DNA from: Tannerellaceae bacterium
GTDB lineage: Bacteria > Bacteroidota > Bacteroidia > Bacteroidales > Tannerellaceae
Reading direction: 5' to 3'
DNA: 42,944 nt
Assembly (NCBI GenBank): GCA_021201865.1
Contig: JAJQEE010000204.1
Span: 1-42,944 of the forward strand
Shown here: piece after piece, positions 8,155-16,667 of the stretch
Layout: every line of letters begins with the position of its first letter
Position numbering within the stretch: the first letter of the stretch is position 1
Notes under the pieces: model-generated
What the model was told of the DNA's origin: nothing
The model's input: only the letters and a program-made list of their open reading frames with translations
Databases searched by the model: none
Program-made: the position numbers and the translations under genes

Positions 8155-11100
8155 ATGAAAAAAATATATTTATCGATTAGTACGTTGTTGCTGTGTGCGA
8201 GTCTGATCGCGCAAACTTCGGCAAACCGTACGACACAGACTGTGATTGCGGATGTGGTAGCACAAATGCCGGCGGAACAACAGGAAGCATATAATAAATT
8301 GATTGGTGACCTGAGTACAACTGGTGAAGAGGGTGTTCTTGCCCTTACCGCCATGTTGAATCCTCCGGGCACGGGTAGTAATGCCAAAGTGGAATATGCT
8401 TTGCGGGGACTATCCTACTATGTGATGGTCAAAGGGGAGGAAAGTGCCCGTTCGGCAGTAGCTCAGGGATATCTGAAAGCATTAGACCGTGCGACTGACC
8501 GGGAAGTGAAAGCTACTATCATCCGTGAATTACAGATTGTAGGGCAGGATGAAAGTGTTCCGGCGTTAGCCGCTCTTTTGGGGAATGATGAGCTAAGTGG
8601 TCCGGCTGCAAGGGCTTTGGTCAATATCAATACACCTGCCGCACAGAAAGCGCTGACGGATGCATTAAGTAGCCGGCAGGGGTCTGTCCAATCTCTGAAT
8701 CATATTGTGCTGGCTATTGGTGAAGCTGATTTTACGATTCCTCCGGCTACAGAGGCCGCTTTGCAGGAACTATTGAACGCTCCGGATGAGCATACGCGTA
8801 AAGTTGCTTTCTATACATTGGGAAGAACCGGTACCCAAGCTTCTGTCAAAGTCCTGGCGGACGCTGCTGCCAAAGTGAATTATAAGGTAGAAAATACGGG
8901 AGCGAATGAAGCCTATATCGCTTTGTTGAAAAACTTATTGACTCAGGGCGAAGCGAAAGAGGCGGAGAAGGCTGCGAATGATCTGTTGAAGAAAGCAACG
9001 AAAGCAGAACAGACCGCTACCCGTATTGCGGCGCTGGAAATTTTGTTTGCAGCCAAACCGGAAGGAGCCGGAAAACTATTACTGACTGCTCTGAAAGATC
9101 CTTGTAAAGAATACCGGAATGGAGCCTTAAATTACGCATCCGGCTTTGCCGATAGAGGGCTATATGTAGAGTTGGTAAAAGTGATGGCAAAGGCGAAAAA
9201 TGATGAGAAGGTAGATATTCTGAACTGGCTGGGACGGGAAAGTAAATGTCCTCAGAAGAATCCTGTGATCCGTGATCTGGAGATCCGTTTTGATCTGCCG
9301 GCGAAACAGGTACTACAGGACCAGTTAAAAAATAATGATTTGAATGTAAAACAGGCAGCCGCCTGGACCTTGGTAAAAATAGGAGATCCGTCTGCTATTC
9401 CTGTATTGACAGGTCTACTGAAAGAGCAGGATAAACAGGTTGTTTTATTAGGACAGGATGCCTTGGCTGCTTTTAAAGGAGATATTGCTCCGGTGGTAGC
9501 AAAAGCGATTCCTACATTACCCGAGGATGGAAAGATTGCGAGTCTGGAATTATTAGCGATGCGGAAAGCTTCTGCCCATCTGAATACAGTCCTGGAACAG
9601 ATCCGTTCCGGATCTCCTGCTGTTCAGACAACGGCTTATAGGGCGTTGAAAGATGTGGTGACCGATAAGGATTTCGTACAGTTGGCCGGTATGCTGGAAA
9701 CAGCAGAGGGAAATGCAGTCGCTCCTCTTCAGCAGGCAGTCATTTCTTCCGTGAGGGCCATGCCGGCTTCCGAACAGGTACATACGATTTCCCGCCGTAT
9801 GTTACAGGCAGGGGAAAATAAAAAGCATCTCTATTATGTCGTGTTATCCGCGACTGGCGATAAAGAAGCGCTGGCAAGTATTATCCATGGTTTTGAAAAT
9901 GGTTCAGGTGCAGCTAAAGATGCTGCTTTCGAAGGGTTGGTCAACTGGCGGGATATTCAGGCCGCGGATGTTTTATATGGAATTGCGTCCGGCCCGTCTT
10001 CCGGCGGTTATTTTGATAAAGCCCTGAATAAATATGTTCAGTTAGTCTCTGACCCTGCTTTTACAGGAGAAAACCGTTTGATCGGACTTCGTAAAGCCAT
10101 GGAAATTGCTAAAACAGATGAACAAAGAAATCAGATCCTGAACCATATCGGAAGGACCGGAACCTTCCTGGGTATGATCTATGCCGGTAATTATCTGGAT
10201 CAGAAAGGCACTCAGCAGTCCGCTGCTCATGCGGTCATGCGTATTGCGCTGGAAAATGAAGAATTTACCGGGAATAATGTAAAAGAACTTTTGAACAAAG
10301 TACTACAGGTTCTGGACAATCCGGATGCGGACTATCAGAGACAATCAATCCGGAAACGGCTGGCGGAAATGCCGGATGAAACAGGGTTTGTCTCTATCTT
10401 CAACGGAAAAGACCTGACCGGCTGGAAAGGATTGGTAGAAAATCCGCTCGTTCGTGCGAAGATGACCCCGGCCCAGTTGGCAAAAGCACAGGAAAAAGCG
10501 GATGAGCAGATGCGGAAAGACTGGAAAGTGGAAAATGGCTTACTGGTATTTGACGGAACCGGTTATGACAACCTGTGTACGGTCAAACCATATGGTGATA
10601 TTGAAATGTATGTGGACTGGATGTTAGATCCTGCGGGTCCGGATGCGGATGCCGGTATTTATCTGCGGGGAACTCCCCAGGTGCAGATATGGGATACGGC
10701 CCGTACGAATGTAGGAGCGCAGGTCGGTTCCGGCGGCCTCTACAACAATCAGGTCTATGAAAGCAAACCATTAAAGGTGGCTGATAATAAGATGGGTGAG
10801 TGGAACAGTTTCTATATTAAAATGGTTGGTGACCGGGTAACGGTGAAACTGAACGGAGAATTAGTAACAGATGATATTATTCTGGAAAACTTCTGGGATC
10901 GTACCCAACCTATACCAGCCATCGAGCAGCTTGAACTACAGGCACATGGAAGCAAGGTGTATTACCGGGATATTTATGTGAAGGAGTTAGAGCGTCCGGA
11001 ACCTTACCAACTAACCCCGGAAGAGCAAAAAGAGGGTTATAAGATCCTGTTTGACGGGACGAATATGCATGAGTGGACGGGTAACACAGTCGATTATACC

Positions 11101-11610
11101 ATTGAAGACGGATGTATTTCGATGATCCCAAGTAAGAGCTTCGGGGGAAATCTGTATACCAAAAAAGAATACGGGAATTTTGTTTTCCGTTTTGAGTTCC
11201 AGTTGACTCCTGCGGCTAATAACGGATTAGGTATCCGTACTCCGATGGAAGGAGACGCAGCTTATGTAGGGATGGAACTCCAGATCCTGGATGATGATCA
11301 TCCGGTCTATAAAGATCTGGAAATATACCAGTACCATGGTTCTGTATATGGTGTTATTCCTGCTAAGCGGGGATATCTGAAACCGGTGGGTGAATGGAAT
11401 TATCAGGAAGTGGTTGCTGACGGTGATAATATTAAGATCACGCTGAATGGTCATGTAATCCTCGATGGAAATCTCCGGGATGCCGCCCAAAACGGAACGA
11501 TGGATAAGAAAGAGCATCCGGGTCTGTTCAATAAAAAGGGTCACATCGCCTTTTTAGGTCATGGCTCCCCTGTGAAATTCCGGAATATCCGTATCAAAGA
11601 ACTGAAATAA
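8155..11610 (+). CDS. Secreted HEAT-like protein with two DUF1080 (3-keto-disaccharide hydrolase) domains
   Basis: A 1151-residue periplasmic or surface protein with a signal peptide (MKKIYLSISTLLLCASLIAQ). Residues ~30-730 are Ala/Leu-rich helical HEAT-like repeats (e.g. VPALAALLGNDE, IPVLTGLLKEQD). Two C-terminal DUF1080/3keto-disac_hyd beta-jelly-roll domains follow, at ~742-937 (FVSIFNGKDLTGWKG) and ~958-1150 (YKILFDGTNMHEWTG). DUF1080 proteins in Bacteroides have been linked to cleavage of 3-keto glycosides made by Gfo/Idh/MocA dehydrogenases, and such a dehydrogenase is the gene just upstream. The scaffold-plus-two-catalytic-domain arrangement is much longer than single-domain relatives. 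The two domains differ in sequence, so they may act on different linkages or one may only bind. A rho-independent terminator follows. Confidence 0.85.
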   Translation: MKKIYLSISTLLLCASLIAQTSANRTTQTVIADVVAQMPAEQQEAYNKLIGDLSTTGEEGVLALTAMLNPPGTGSNAKVEYALRGLSYYVMVKGEESARSAVAQGYLKALDRATDREVKATIIRELQIVGQDESVPALAALLGNDELSGPAARALVNINTPAAQKALTDALSSRQGSVQSLNHIVLAIGEADFTIPPATEAALQELLNAPDEHTRKVAFYTLGRTGTQASVKVLADAAAKVNYKVENTGANEAYIALLKNLLTQGEAKEAEKAANDLLKKATKAEQTATRIAALEILFAAKPEGAGKLLLTALKDPCKEYRNGALNYASGFADRGLYVELVKVMAKAKNDEKVDILNWLGRESKCPQKNPVIRDLEIRFDLPAKQVLQDQLKNNDLNVKQAAAWTLVKIGDPSAIPVLTGLLKEQDKQVVLLGQDALAAFKGDIAPVVAKAIPTLPEDGKIASLELLAMRKASAHLNTVLEQIRSGSPAVQTTAYRALKDVVTDKDFVQLAGMLETAEGNAVAPLQQAVISSVRAMPASEQVHTISRRMLQAGENKKHLYYVVLSATGDKEALASIIHGFENGSGAAKDAAFEGLVNWRDIQAADVLYGIASGPSSGGYFDKALNKYVQLVSDPAFTGENRLIGLRKAMEIAKTDEQRNQILNHIGRTGTFLGMIYAGNYLDQKGTQQSAAHAVMRIALENEEFTGNNVKELLNKVLQVLDNPDADYQRQSIRKRLAEMPDETGFVSIFNGKDLTGWKGLVENPLVRAKMTPAQLAKAQEKADEQMRKDWKVENGLLVFDGTGYDNLCTVKPYGDIEMYVDWMLDPAGPDADAGIYLRGTPQVQIWDTARTNVGAQVGSGGLYNNQVYESKPLKVADNKMGEWNSFYIKMVGDRVTVKLNGELVTDDIILENFWDRTQPIPAIEQLELQAHGSKVYYRDIYVKELERPEPYQLTPEEQKEGYKILFDGTNMHEWTGNTVDYTIEDGCISMIPSKSFGGNLYTKKEYGNFVFRFEFQLTPAANNGLGIRTPMEGDAAYVGMELQILDDDHPVYKDLEIYQYHGSVYGVIPAKRGYLKPVGEWNYQEVVADGDNIKITLNGHVILDGNLRDAAQNGTMDKKEHPGLFNKKGHIAFLGHGSPVKFRNIRIKELK

Positions 11611-11632
11611 CAGACTTCAGAAATAGAATAAC

Positions 11633-11668
11633 GAAGGTGTCCGGAAAGGTTTTGGGCACCTTCTTTTT
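11633..11668 (+). terminator. Rho-independent terminator
   Basis: Stem gaaggtgtcc/gggcaccttc with a loop of about 10 bases, then ctttttat. It ends the oxidoreductase-DUF1080 transcription unit. Confidence 0.75.
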
Positions 11669-11717
11669 ATTTCTGTCCTGTTCATGGGTACGGCCTTTAA
11701 ACTTTCTTTCCCGGTTA

Positions 11718-11725
11718 TATGTTTG
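11718..11725 (+). promoter_or_regulatory. -7 promoter element
   Basis: TATGTTTG matches TAnnTTTG, 47 bases before the start of the CBS-domain gene and after the terminator of the previous unit. Confidence 0.5.
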
Positions 11726-11772
11726 TTGTTTGTCATTCCGGAAATGACCGGTAAATGAATAGATAGGGAAAT

Positions 11773-13047
11773 ATGGGATTTATTATTATTCTTGGATTGA
11801 TTTTATTGAATGGTGTCTTATCCATGTCAGAAATAGCACTTGTTTCTGTCCGGAAAGTGAGATTAGAGACAGAGGCAAAAAAGGGGAATCATTCAGCACA
11901 GGCGGCATTAAACCTGATCCGGCAACCGGACCGGTTCCTCTCGGCTATTCAGATAGGGATTACCCTGATCGGTATATTGACGGGGTTATATTCCGGTGAA
12001 GCATTTGCAAATGATTTTGCCGGGGTAATAAATAAAATTCCTTTTCTTGCTCCTTATTCCTACCACATAGCCCGTATTCTTATTGTGGTGGTTGTTACTT
12101 ACCTGACACTTGTTTTAGGGGAATTAGTCCCCAAGAAAATTGGATTGAATGCGTCCGGAAAGGTCTCTAAATTAGTTGCGACGCCTATGCTTTTCTTTTC
12201 GAAGATGCTTGCTCCTTTTATCTGGTTGTTGACTAAAAGTTCTTCCGGAGTCGTAAAATTACTGGGTATTCATCCCCATGCGGAAGCCCGGGTGACAGAG
12301 GAGGATATTAAAGCGATTGTCCGGGAGGGCTATCATACAGGTGAGGTGCAGGAAGTGGAGCAGGATATTGTGGAACGGGTCTTTAATTTAGGGGACCGGA
12401 AAGTGAACTCTATTATGACCCACCGGAGTGAGATTATCTGGCTGGATGTGATGGATAACGCGGAAAAAATAGAAGAAAAGGTGAAACATCATTTATATAA
12501 TATGTATCCGGTCGGTTCCGGAAGACTGAGTAATTTAATAGGGGTTGTTTATCTGAAAGATCTGTTTGGGAAATTGGATCACCGGGGTTTTGAGTTAAAA
12601 CCTTTTGTTCGGAGAATCAACTATATACCGGAGAATCTGAGTGTGTATGATGCGTTGGAGCAATTTAAAAGTGTAGGAGTTAACTATGGGATCATCGCGG
12701 ATGAGTTCGGTGCGATCGAAGGATTGGTTACTTTAAAGGATATTATGGAAGCATTGATCGGACAGATGCCGGCTATCGGAGATGAACCGGAAATGATCGA
12801 ACGGGAGGATGGCTCCTGGTTGGTAGACGGACAGCTCTCTTTTTATAGTTTCCTCGAACATTTTGATATGGAAGAAATCTATCCTCAATATGATTATAAT
12901 ACCCTCAGTGGGCTGATCCTTGAGAAGCTGGAACATATACCCGTTACGGGAGAACAACTTCAATGGCTTAATTTTCATCTGGAGATCATCGATATGGATG
13001 GCGCCCGGATAGATAAAGTGCTGGTGTATAAACCGGATGCTAAGTAA
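11773..13047 (+). CDS. CNNM/CorC-type membrane protein with CBS pair (hemolysin family)
   Basis: A 424-residue inner-membrane protein. An N-terminal CNNM (DUF21) domain (~1-185) has three or four hydrophobic segments and the SMSEIALVSVRK start typical of the family. A CBS pair follows at ~205-330 (IMTHRSEIIWLDV; ADEFGAIEGLVTLKDIMEALIG), then a CorC_HlyC domain at ~345-420 (DGSWLVDGQLSFYSFLEHF). Relatives are Mg2+/Co2+ efflux or export proteins; the old name hemolysin rests on weak evidence. The gene converges with trkA, with only 4 bases between their stop codons, so the transcripts may overlap. The ion specificity is inferred from the family. Confidence 0.9.
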   Translation: MGFIIILGLILLNGVLSMSEIALVSVRKVRLETEAKKGNHSAQAALNLIRQPDRFLSAIQIGITLIGILTGLYSGEAFANDFAGVINKIPFLAPYSYHIARILIVVVVTYLTLVLGELVPKKIGLNASGKVSKLVATPMLFFSKMLAPFIWLLTKSSSGVVKLLGIHPHAEARVTEEDIKAIVREGYHTGEVQEVEQDIVERVFNLGDRKVNSIMTHRSEIIWLDVMDNAEKIEEKVKHHLYNMYPVGSGRLSNLIGVVYLKDLFGKLDHRGFELKPFVRRINYIPENLSVYDALEQFKSVGVNYGIIADEFGAIEGLVTLKDIMEALIGQMPAIGDEPEMIEREDGSWLVDGQLSFYSFLEHFDMEEIYPQYDYNTLSGLILEKLEHIPVTGEQLQWLNFHLEIIDMDGARIDKVLVYKPDAK

Positions 13048-13051
13048 TCCT

Positions 13052-13738
13052 TTACAGGCTACCCAGTTTTTTTATCACTTCCATTCTTCCGAAAAGGATC
13101 AGTATGTCTCCTTCTTCAATCACCAGATCAGCGTCCAGCCGGTCTACTACTTTATATGCTGTTTGCTTCAGTCCTAACAGGTTTCTGGATGTCTGGGGCC
13201 GTTCAATCCCAGCAAGGCGGACATCAAAATTTTCTTCAAACCGGATATGGGAGATCTTTTGCCCTACAAAAGTATGTGGAGCCACCATTTCATAGATGTG
13301 ATGGGTGTCCGTAATCCGGTACCAATGTTTAAAAAGATCTCCTAACATGGATTGGGAGGCATAGATCGCCGCGTAATCTTCTTCCGGGGTCATGATCTCT
13401 TTCACACCGATGGCCCGGACCACTGTTTCATGGATAGGGGAGATGGAACGGACAATCAGTTTTTCCATATTCAGGTTTCTTAGTAAGGCAATTGTCTGGA
13501 TAGAGTTTCCAAAATCTTTTCCGTAGGTAATAAAAATGGCATCCATTTCGTTCAAAGGTAACGTGTGCAGTGCTTCCCTGTCTGTTGTGTCCAGACAAAC
13601 TGTTGCGGAAATACGTTGCTTTACGAGGTCTACCTGATGCATATCCTTATCGACCCCAATCACTTCATGTCCAATACGAACCAGATTTTCTGCGATAGCA
13701 CGACCTAAATAGCCTAAACCTAATACTAAATATTTCAT
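13052..13738 (-). CDS. trkA: Trk/Ktr potassium uptake regulatory subunit
   Basis: A 228-residue cytoplasmic protein with a single RCK unit. The Rossmann TrkA-N domain starts at residue 2 (YLVLGLGYLGRAIAENL) with the acidic VDKD binding the nucleotide ribose. A TrkA-C domain lies at ~145-225 (FDVRLAGIERPQTSRNLLGL... EGDILILFGRMEVIKKL). The length fits the KtrA-like half-size form, not the ~450-residue duplicated E. coli TrkA. It gates the partner membrane subunit, whose gene ends 11 bases upstream on the same strand, so the two form an operon. The product is certain at family level; trkA versus ktrA naming is open. Confidence 0.9.
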   Translation of the reverse strand: MKYLVLGLGYLGRAIAENLVRIGHEVIGVDKDMHQVDLVKQRISATVCLDTTDREALHTLPLNEMDAIFITYGKDFGNSIQTIALLRNLNMEKLIVRSISPIHETVVRAIGVKEIMTPEEDYAAIYASQSMLGDLFKHWYRITDTHHIYEMVAPHTFVGQKISHIRFEENFDVRLAGIERPQTSRNLLGLKQTAYKVVDRLDADLVIEEGDILILFGRMEVIKKLGSL

Positions 13739-13749
13739 ATCATTTCTTT

Positions 13750-15573
13750 TTACATTAATACGTTTTCTTTCGGATATAAATAGTTTTTCTTTTTGGAGGA
13801 GCTCCGGAAAGTCATGAAGAATGTCAGCAGACCAATCCTTCCGATCAACATGGTGATGATGATCACAATCTTACCTGCCATAGAAAGTTCAGGCGTTACC
13901 CCCATTGTCAGACCGACGGTGCTCAACGCAGACACACACTCAAATAAGAGGCTGAAATGGGATACATCTCCTTCCGTATAGGATAGAATACTGACTATGC
14001 AGGCTAACAACAGAAAGTAGATCACAATAATAGCAAACGCCCGTTTAATGGTCAGGGGAGATAGTTCTCTTTTATGCACTTCCACGTTCTCTTTTTCACG
14101 AATGATGCTACATGTGGTCATCACGGCCACGAAAACAGTTGTCACTTTCAGTCCGCCACCGGTAGACATTGGACCTGCCCCGATGATCATCAAGATCGCT
14201 GTTAATGTCAGGGTAGGGGCGGACAGGTCTATGGTATTGATCGAAGTGATCCCGGCTGTTCTTGGAGTGACAGCCCCCAGAAAAGCTTCTGCCAGTTTCC
14301 CTTTTAACGGAAGGTCTGCCAGTGTATGGTGATATTCAAAAAACAGATAAAACAAAAATCCGGTCGTTAGCAGGAAGAGGGTGGAGAGCATGACAATATA
14401 GGTATGCAGATTAATAATATGAGGCACATGGATGAATTGTTGCTGAAGTCCTGCTAACACCCGGATCCTGTTTGCAAGCAGGTGCCGGGCTAACCGGAGA
14501 TAGTTGAAAACGATTGGAAACCCGATCCCCCCCCCGATGATGATCAGGAAAGCAATCCCTATATGTAAACCATATTTATTCACTAAAAGTGGATTAGTGA
14601 AGCCTCCGGGTAAAGTAGAAAGGCCGGAACAACAAAATGCGGCAATGGAATGAAACGCGGCAAAAAAGATCTTATCCCCTAACGTCCCGGGAAGGGAGTA
14701 TTCCATTTCTTTATAAATTAAGTAACCCCCGATCCCTTCAATGAATAAAGTAACAGCCAATATATTCAGGATCACCCGGAAAAGCCCTCCGGTACGCTCT
14801 TCGTATAACATATCTTTTAAGATCAGTTTACTGTTGTAAGAAGAGTTTCTCATGAAAGAAAGGGCTATGAAACTGGTGAAAGTCATTACTCCGATCCCTC
14901 CGACCTGTGATAAGATCATGATAATGGTGTGCCCGGTACGGGTGAAAGTAGTGGCTACATCCACCGTGGTTAATCCGGTGATACAAACGGAAGTGGCAGA
15001 AGTGAACAGGGCATCGATATAACTAATCCTGTAAGTCGTGGCGTTGGGTAATAAGAGCAATCCCCAGCCGATCAGAATAAATAAAATAAAACTGAAAAGA
15101 AAGAGCAGGGAAGGTCTTATTCTTCTGTGAAGGATGGAAAATCCCAGCCGGGAGATATGGATAATACTTAACGTAACCAGCAGAAAAGTGGTCAGGAAGG
15201 AAGAAGAAAGAAAATCCAGATAGGGAAATAAATGGATGAACGTTTGCCTGAAGAAGAAGGTGGCGGATAAGATTAAGAAAACAAGAAGATAAATCGTGAT
15301 ATCCAGCAAGAATACCTTTTCTTTGATTACTTCTTTCAGATTTAGCAGGAGTCTACCGGTGAGACCAATAAAAAGAATAAACAAAATACCGGGTCTGAGT
15401 TCCCGGATCACTTCATCCACATGTCCGGACTGTTCAAATCCAAACTGATAGATCACGAGTAGGAGTGCTGTCAGGGAAGCGACCAGTATAATGGTTTCTA
15501 CGACTGTAGACAAAAACTTTCTGATCTCTTCCCCATGGATTCTGAAAAAGAATAAAGTATGTTTTATATTCAT
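13750..15573 (-). CDS. trkH: TrkH/KtrB-family potassium transporter, membrane subunit
   Basis: A 607-residue polytopic channel-like transporter. Four P-loop filters are visible with their conserved glycines: TSVCITGLTT, AFCCSGLST, TPRTAGITS and STVGLTMG. About 150 extra N-terminal residues form four or more additional membrane spans, longer than the ~450-550 residues of most TrkH/KtrB, an extension also seen in other Bacteroidetes. It is translated first in a two-gene operon with trkA. The stretch IIIGGGIGFP is encoded by a run of nine G (C9 at 14527-14535 on +), in frame here, a potential slippage site. The product is confident; direct measurement of K+ versus Na+ coupling is not possible from sequence. 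Confidence 0.92.
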   Translation of the reverse strand: MNIKHTLFFFRIHGEEIRKFLSTVVETIILVASLTALLLVIYQFGFEQSGHVDEVIRELRPGILFILFIGLTGRLLLNLKEVIKEKVFLLDITIYLLVFLILSATFFFRQTFIHLFPYLDFLSSSFLTTFLLVTLSIIHISRLGFSILHRRIRPSLLFLFSFILFILIGWGLLLLPNATTYRISYIDALFTSATSVCITGLTTVDVATTFTRTGHTIIMILSQVGGIGVMTFTSFIALSFMRNSSYNSKLILKDMLYEERTGGLFRVILNILAVTLFIEGIGGYLIYKEMEYSLPGTLGDKIFFAAFHSIAAFCCSGLSTLPGGFTNPLLVNKYGLHIGIAFLIIIGGGIGFPIVFNYLRLARHLLANRIRVLAGLQQQFIHVPHIINLHTYIVMLSTLFLLTTGFLFYLFFEYHHTLADLPLKGKLAEAFLGAVTPRTAGITSINTIDLSAPTLTLTAILMIIGAGPMSTGGGLKVTTVFVAVMTTCSIIREKENVEVHKRELSPLTIKRAFAIIVIYFLLLACIVSILSYTEGDVSHFSLLFECVSALSTVGLTMGVTPELSMAGKIVIIITMLIGRIGLLTFFMTFRSSSKKKNYLYPKENVLM

Positions 15574-15839
15574 ACATTCATTTTTTACCTATAACAAAAT
15601 GGGACTGTAAAATGATATCCGGGAGCAAAAAAAGAGGTTGAATATCCTTTTTACCGATGGATAAGTGTCTTTTGAAGATTTATTTTCACTCCTGTTTTTT
15701 GTCTTTTTGTTATTGCAGACAGGGAGTTGCTTTAATATTGTCTTGTGTACAATAAAGTATCTGAATCTTACTGTAATTAGTAAGATAATAAAATGACAGA
15801 TTATTAGTTTGTTATGCTGTGGTGAAAAAATAATTTTAT

Positions 15840-15869
15840 TTTGTTATAAAAGAAAAAATACTATATTTG
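15840..15869 (+). promoter_or_regulatory. Promoter of the xyl operon
   Basis: TTTG at 15840-15843 (-33) and TATATTTG at 15862-15869 (-7) are spaced by 18 bases, an almost ideal Bacteroidetes promoter. The xylR ATG lies 31 bases downstream. Confidence 0.7.
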
Positions 15870-15889
15870 TATCGCACTTTAAATGATAC
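15869..15889. promoter_or_regulatory. Operator-like inverted repeat, probable XylR site
   Basis: GTATC (15869-15873) and GATAC (15885-15889) form an inverted repeat around an 11-base spacer containing ACTTTAAAT. It begins at the last base of the -7 element and covers the likely transcription start. A repressor bound here would block initiation. Autoregulation by the adjacent XylR is inferred. Confidence 0.45.
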
Positions 15890-15899
15890 CGTAAAAACC

Positions 15900-16667
15900 A
15901 TGAATGAAAGAAAGGAGACTCTTTATCCGCACGTTTCAGTAGATTGTGTGTTATTAGGAGTTAACGACGACAAGTTATGTGTACTGCTCACCGAACGGAA
16001 GAATGCAGGTACGGACAAGATTGAATATAAGCTTCCGGGAAGCCTCATTTATGAAACAGAAGATCTGGATGACGCGGCTTACCGGGTGCTGAATGAAACA
16101 ACAGGTCTGAAGCGTGTTGCCCTCAGGCAATTCCGGAGTTTTGGCTCCCCTTCACGTACGAAAAACAAAGAAGATGTGCAATGGTTGGAAAATGCTTCTA
16201 AAATGAAGATCGACCGTATTGTAACAGTTGCTTACTTAGCTTTATGTAAGATCCGGGGAAAAATGAAAACGGATGTAAATGATGACTCCGTCAAATGGGC
16301 TCCGATTGATGAAATGCCCCGTCTGCCCTTTGGCCATAAAGAGATTGTGGAGGAAGCAGTCAGAGAGATCCGGAAGTGGATTGAGATAGAACCTTCTATT
16401 GTCTTTAATTATCTACCCCTGAAATTCACGGCCTATCAGTTACGCCGTACCTATGAGATCATTTATAATAAGGAGTTTGATGTACGGAACTTCCATAAGA
16501 AGATGAATTCCTTAGAATATGTGGTGGCCACCGATGAAATGGAAGTGGGTGTCGCTCACCGTTCAGCCCGGTATTATAAGTTTGACAAGGTCAAATATAA
16601 TAAGCAACGTTCGAAAATCAATAAAACTAATCTCAATAAATTATGTATTTACTTGGATGTGATATAG
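15900..16667 (+). CDS. xylR: Nudix-type transcriptional regulator of xylose use
   Basis: A 255-residue regulator of the NrtR-like family. A Nudix-fold N-terminal domain (~10-155; CVLLGVNDDKLCVLLTERKN, then GSLIYETEDLDDAAYRVLNETTGL) lacks a full GX5EX7REUXEE catalytic box, so it is likely a sugar sensor, not a hydrolase. The winged-helix DNA-binding domain is C-terminal (~175-250; KFTAYQLRRTYEIIYNKEF). In Bacteroides a protein of this kind heads xylBAE and responds to xylose; this order is reproduced here. The ATG at 15900 was chosen over a TTG at 15867 because the latter lies inside the promoter. Its last 25 bases overlap xylB, implying translational coupling. Confidence 0.85.
   Translation: MNERKETLYPHVSVDCVLLGVNDDKLCVLLTERKNAGTDKIEYKLPGSLIYETEDLDDAAYRVLNETTGLKRVALRQFRSFGSPSRTKNKEDVQWLENASKMKIDRIVTVAYLALCKIRGKMKTDVNDDSVKWAPIDEMPRLPFGHKEIVEEAVREIRKWIEIEPSIVFNYLPLKFTAYQLRRTYEIIYNKEFDVRNFHKKMNSLEYVVATDEMEVGVAHRSARYYKFDKVKYNKQRSKINKTNLNKLCIYLDVI

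Larger units (their letters stand above)
15574..15899. other. Divergent regulatory region between trkHA and the xyl operon
   Basis: This is an AT-rich interval without a coding frame. It carries the xyl promoter at its right end, overlapped by an operator-like inverted repeat. No good -7 element for trkH on the minus strand was found. Confidence 0.6.
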
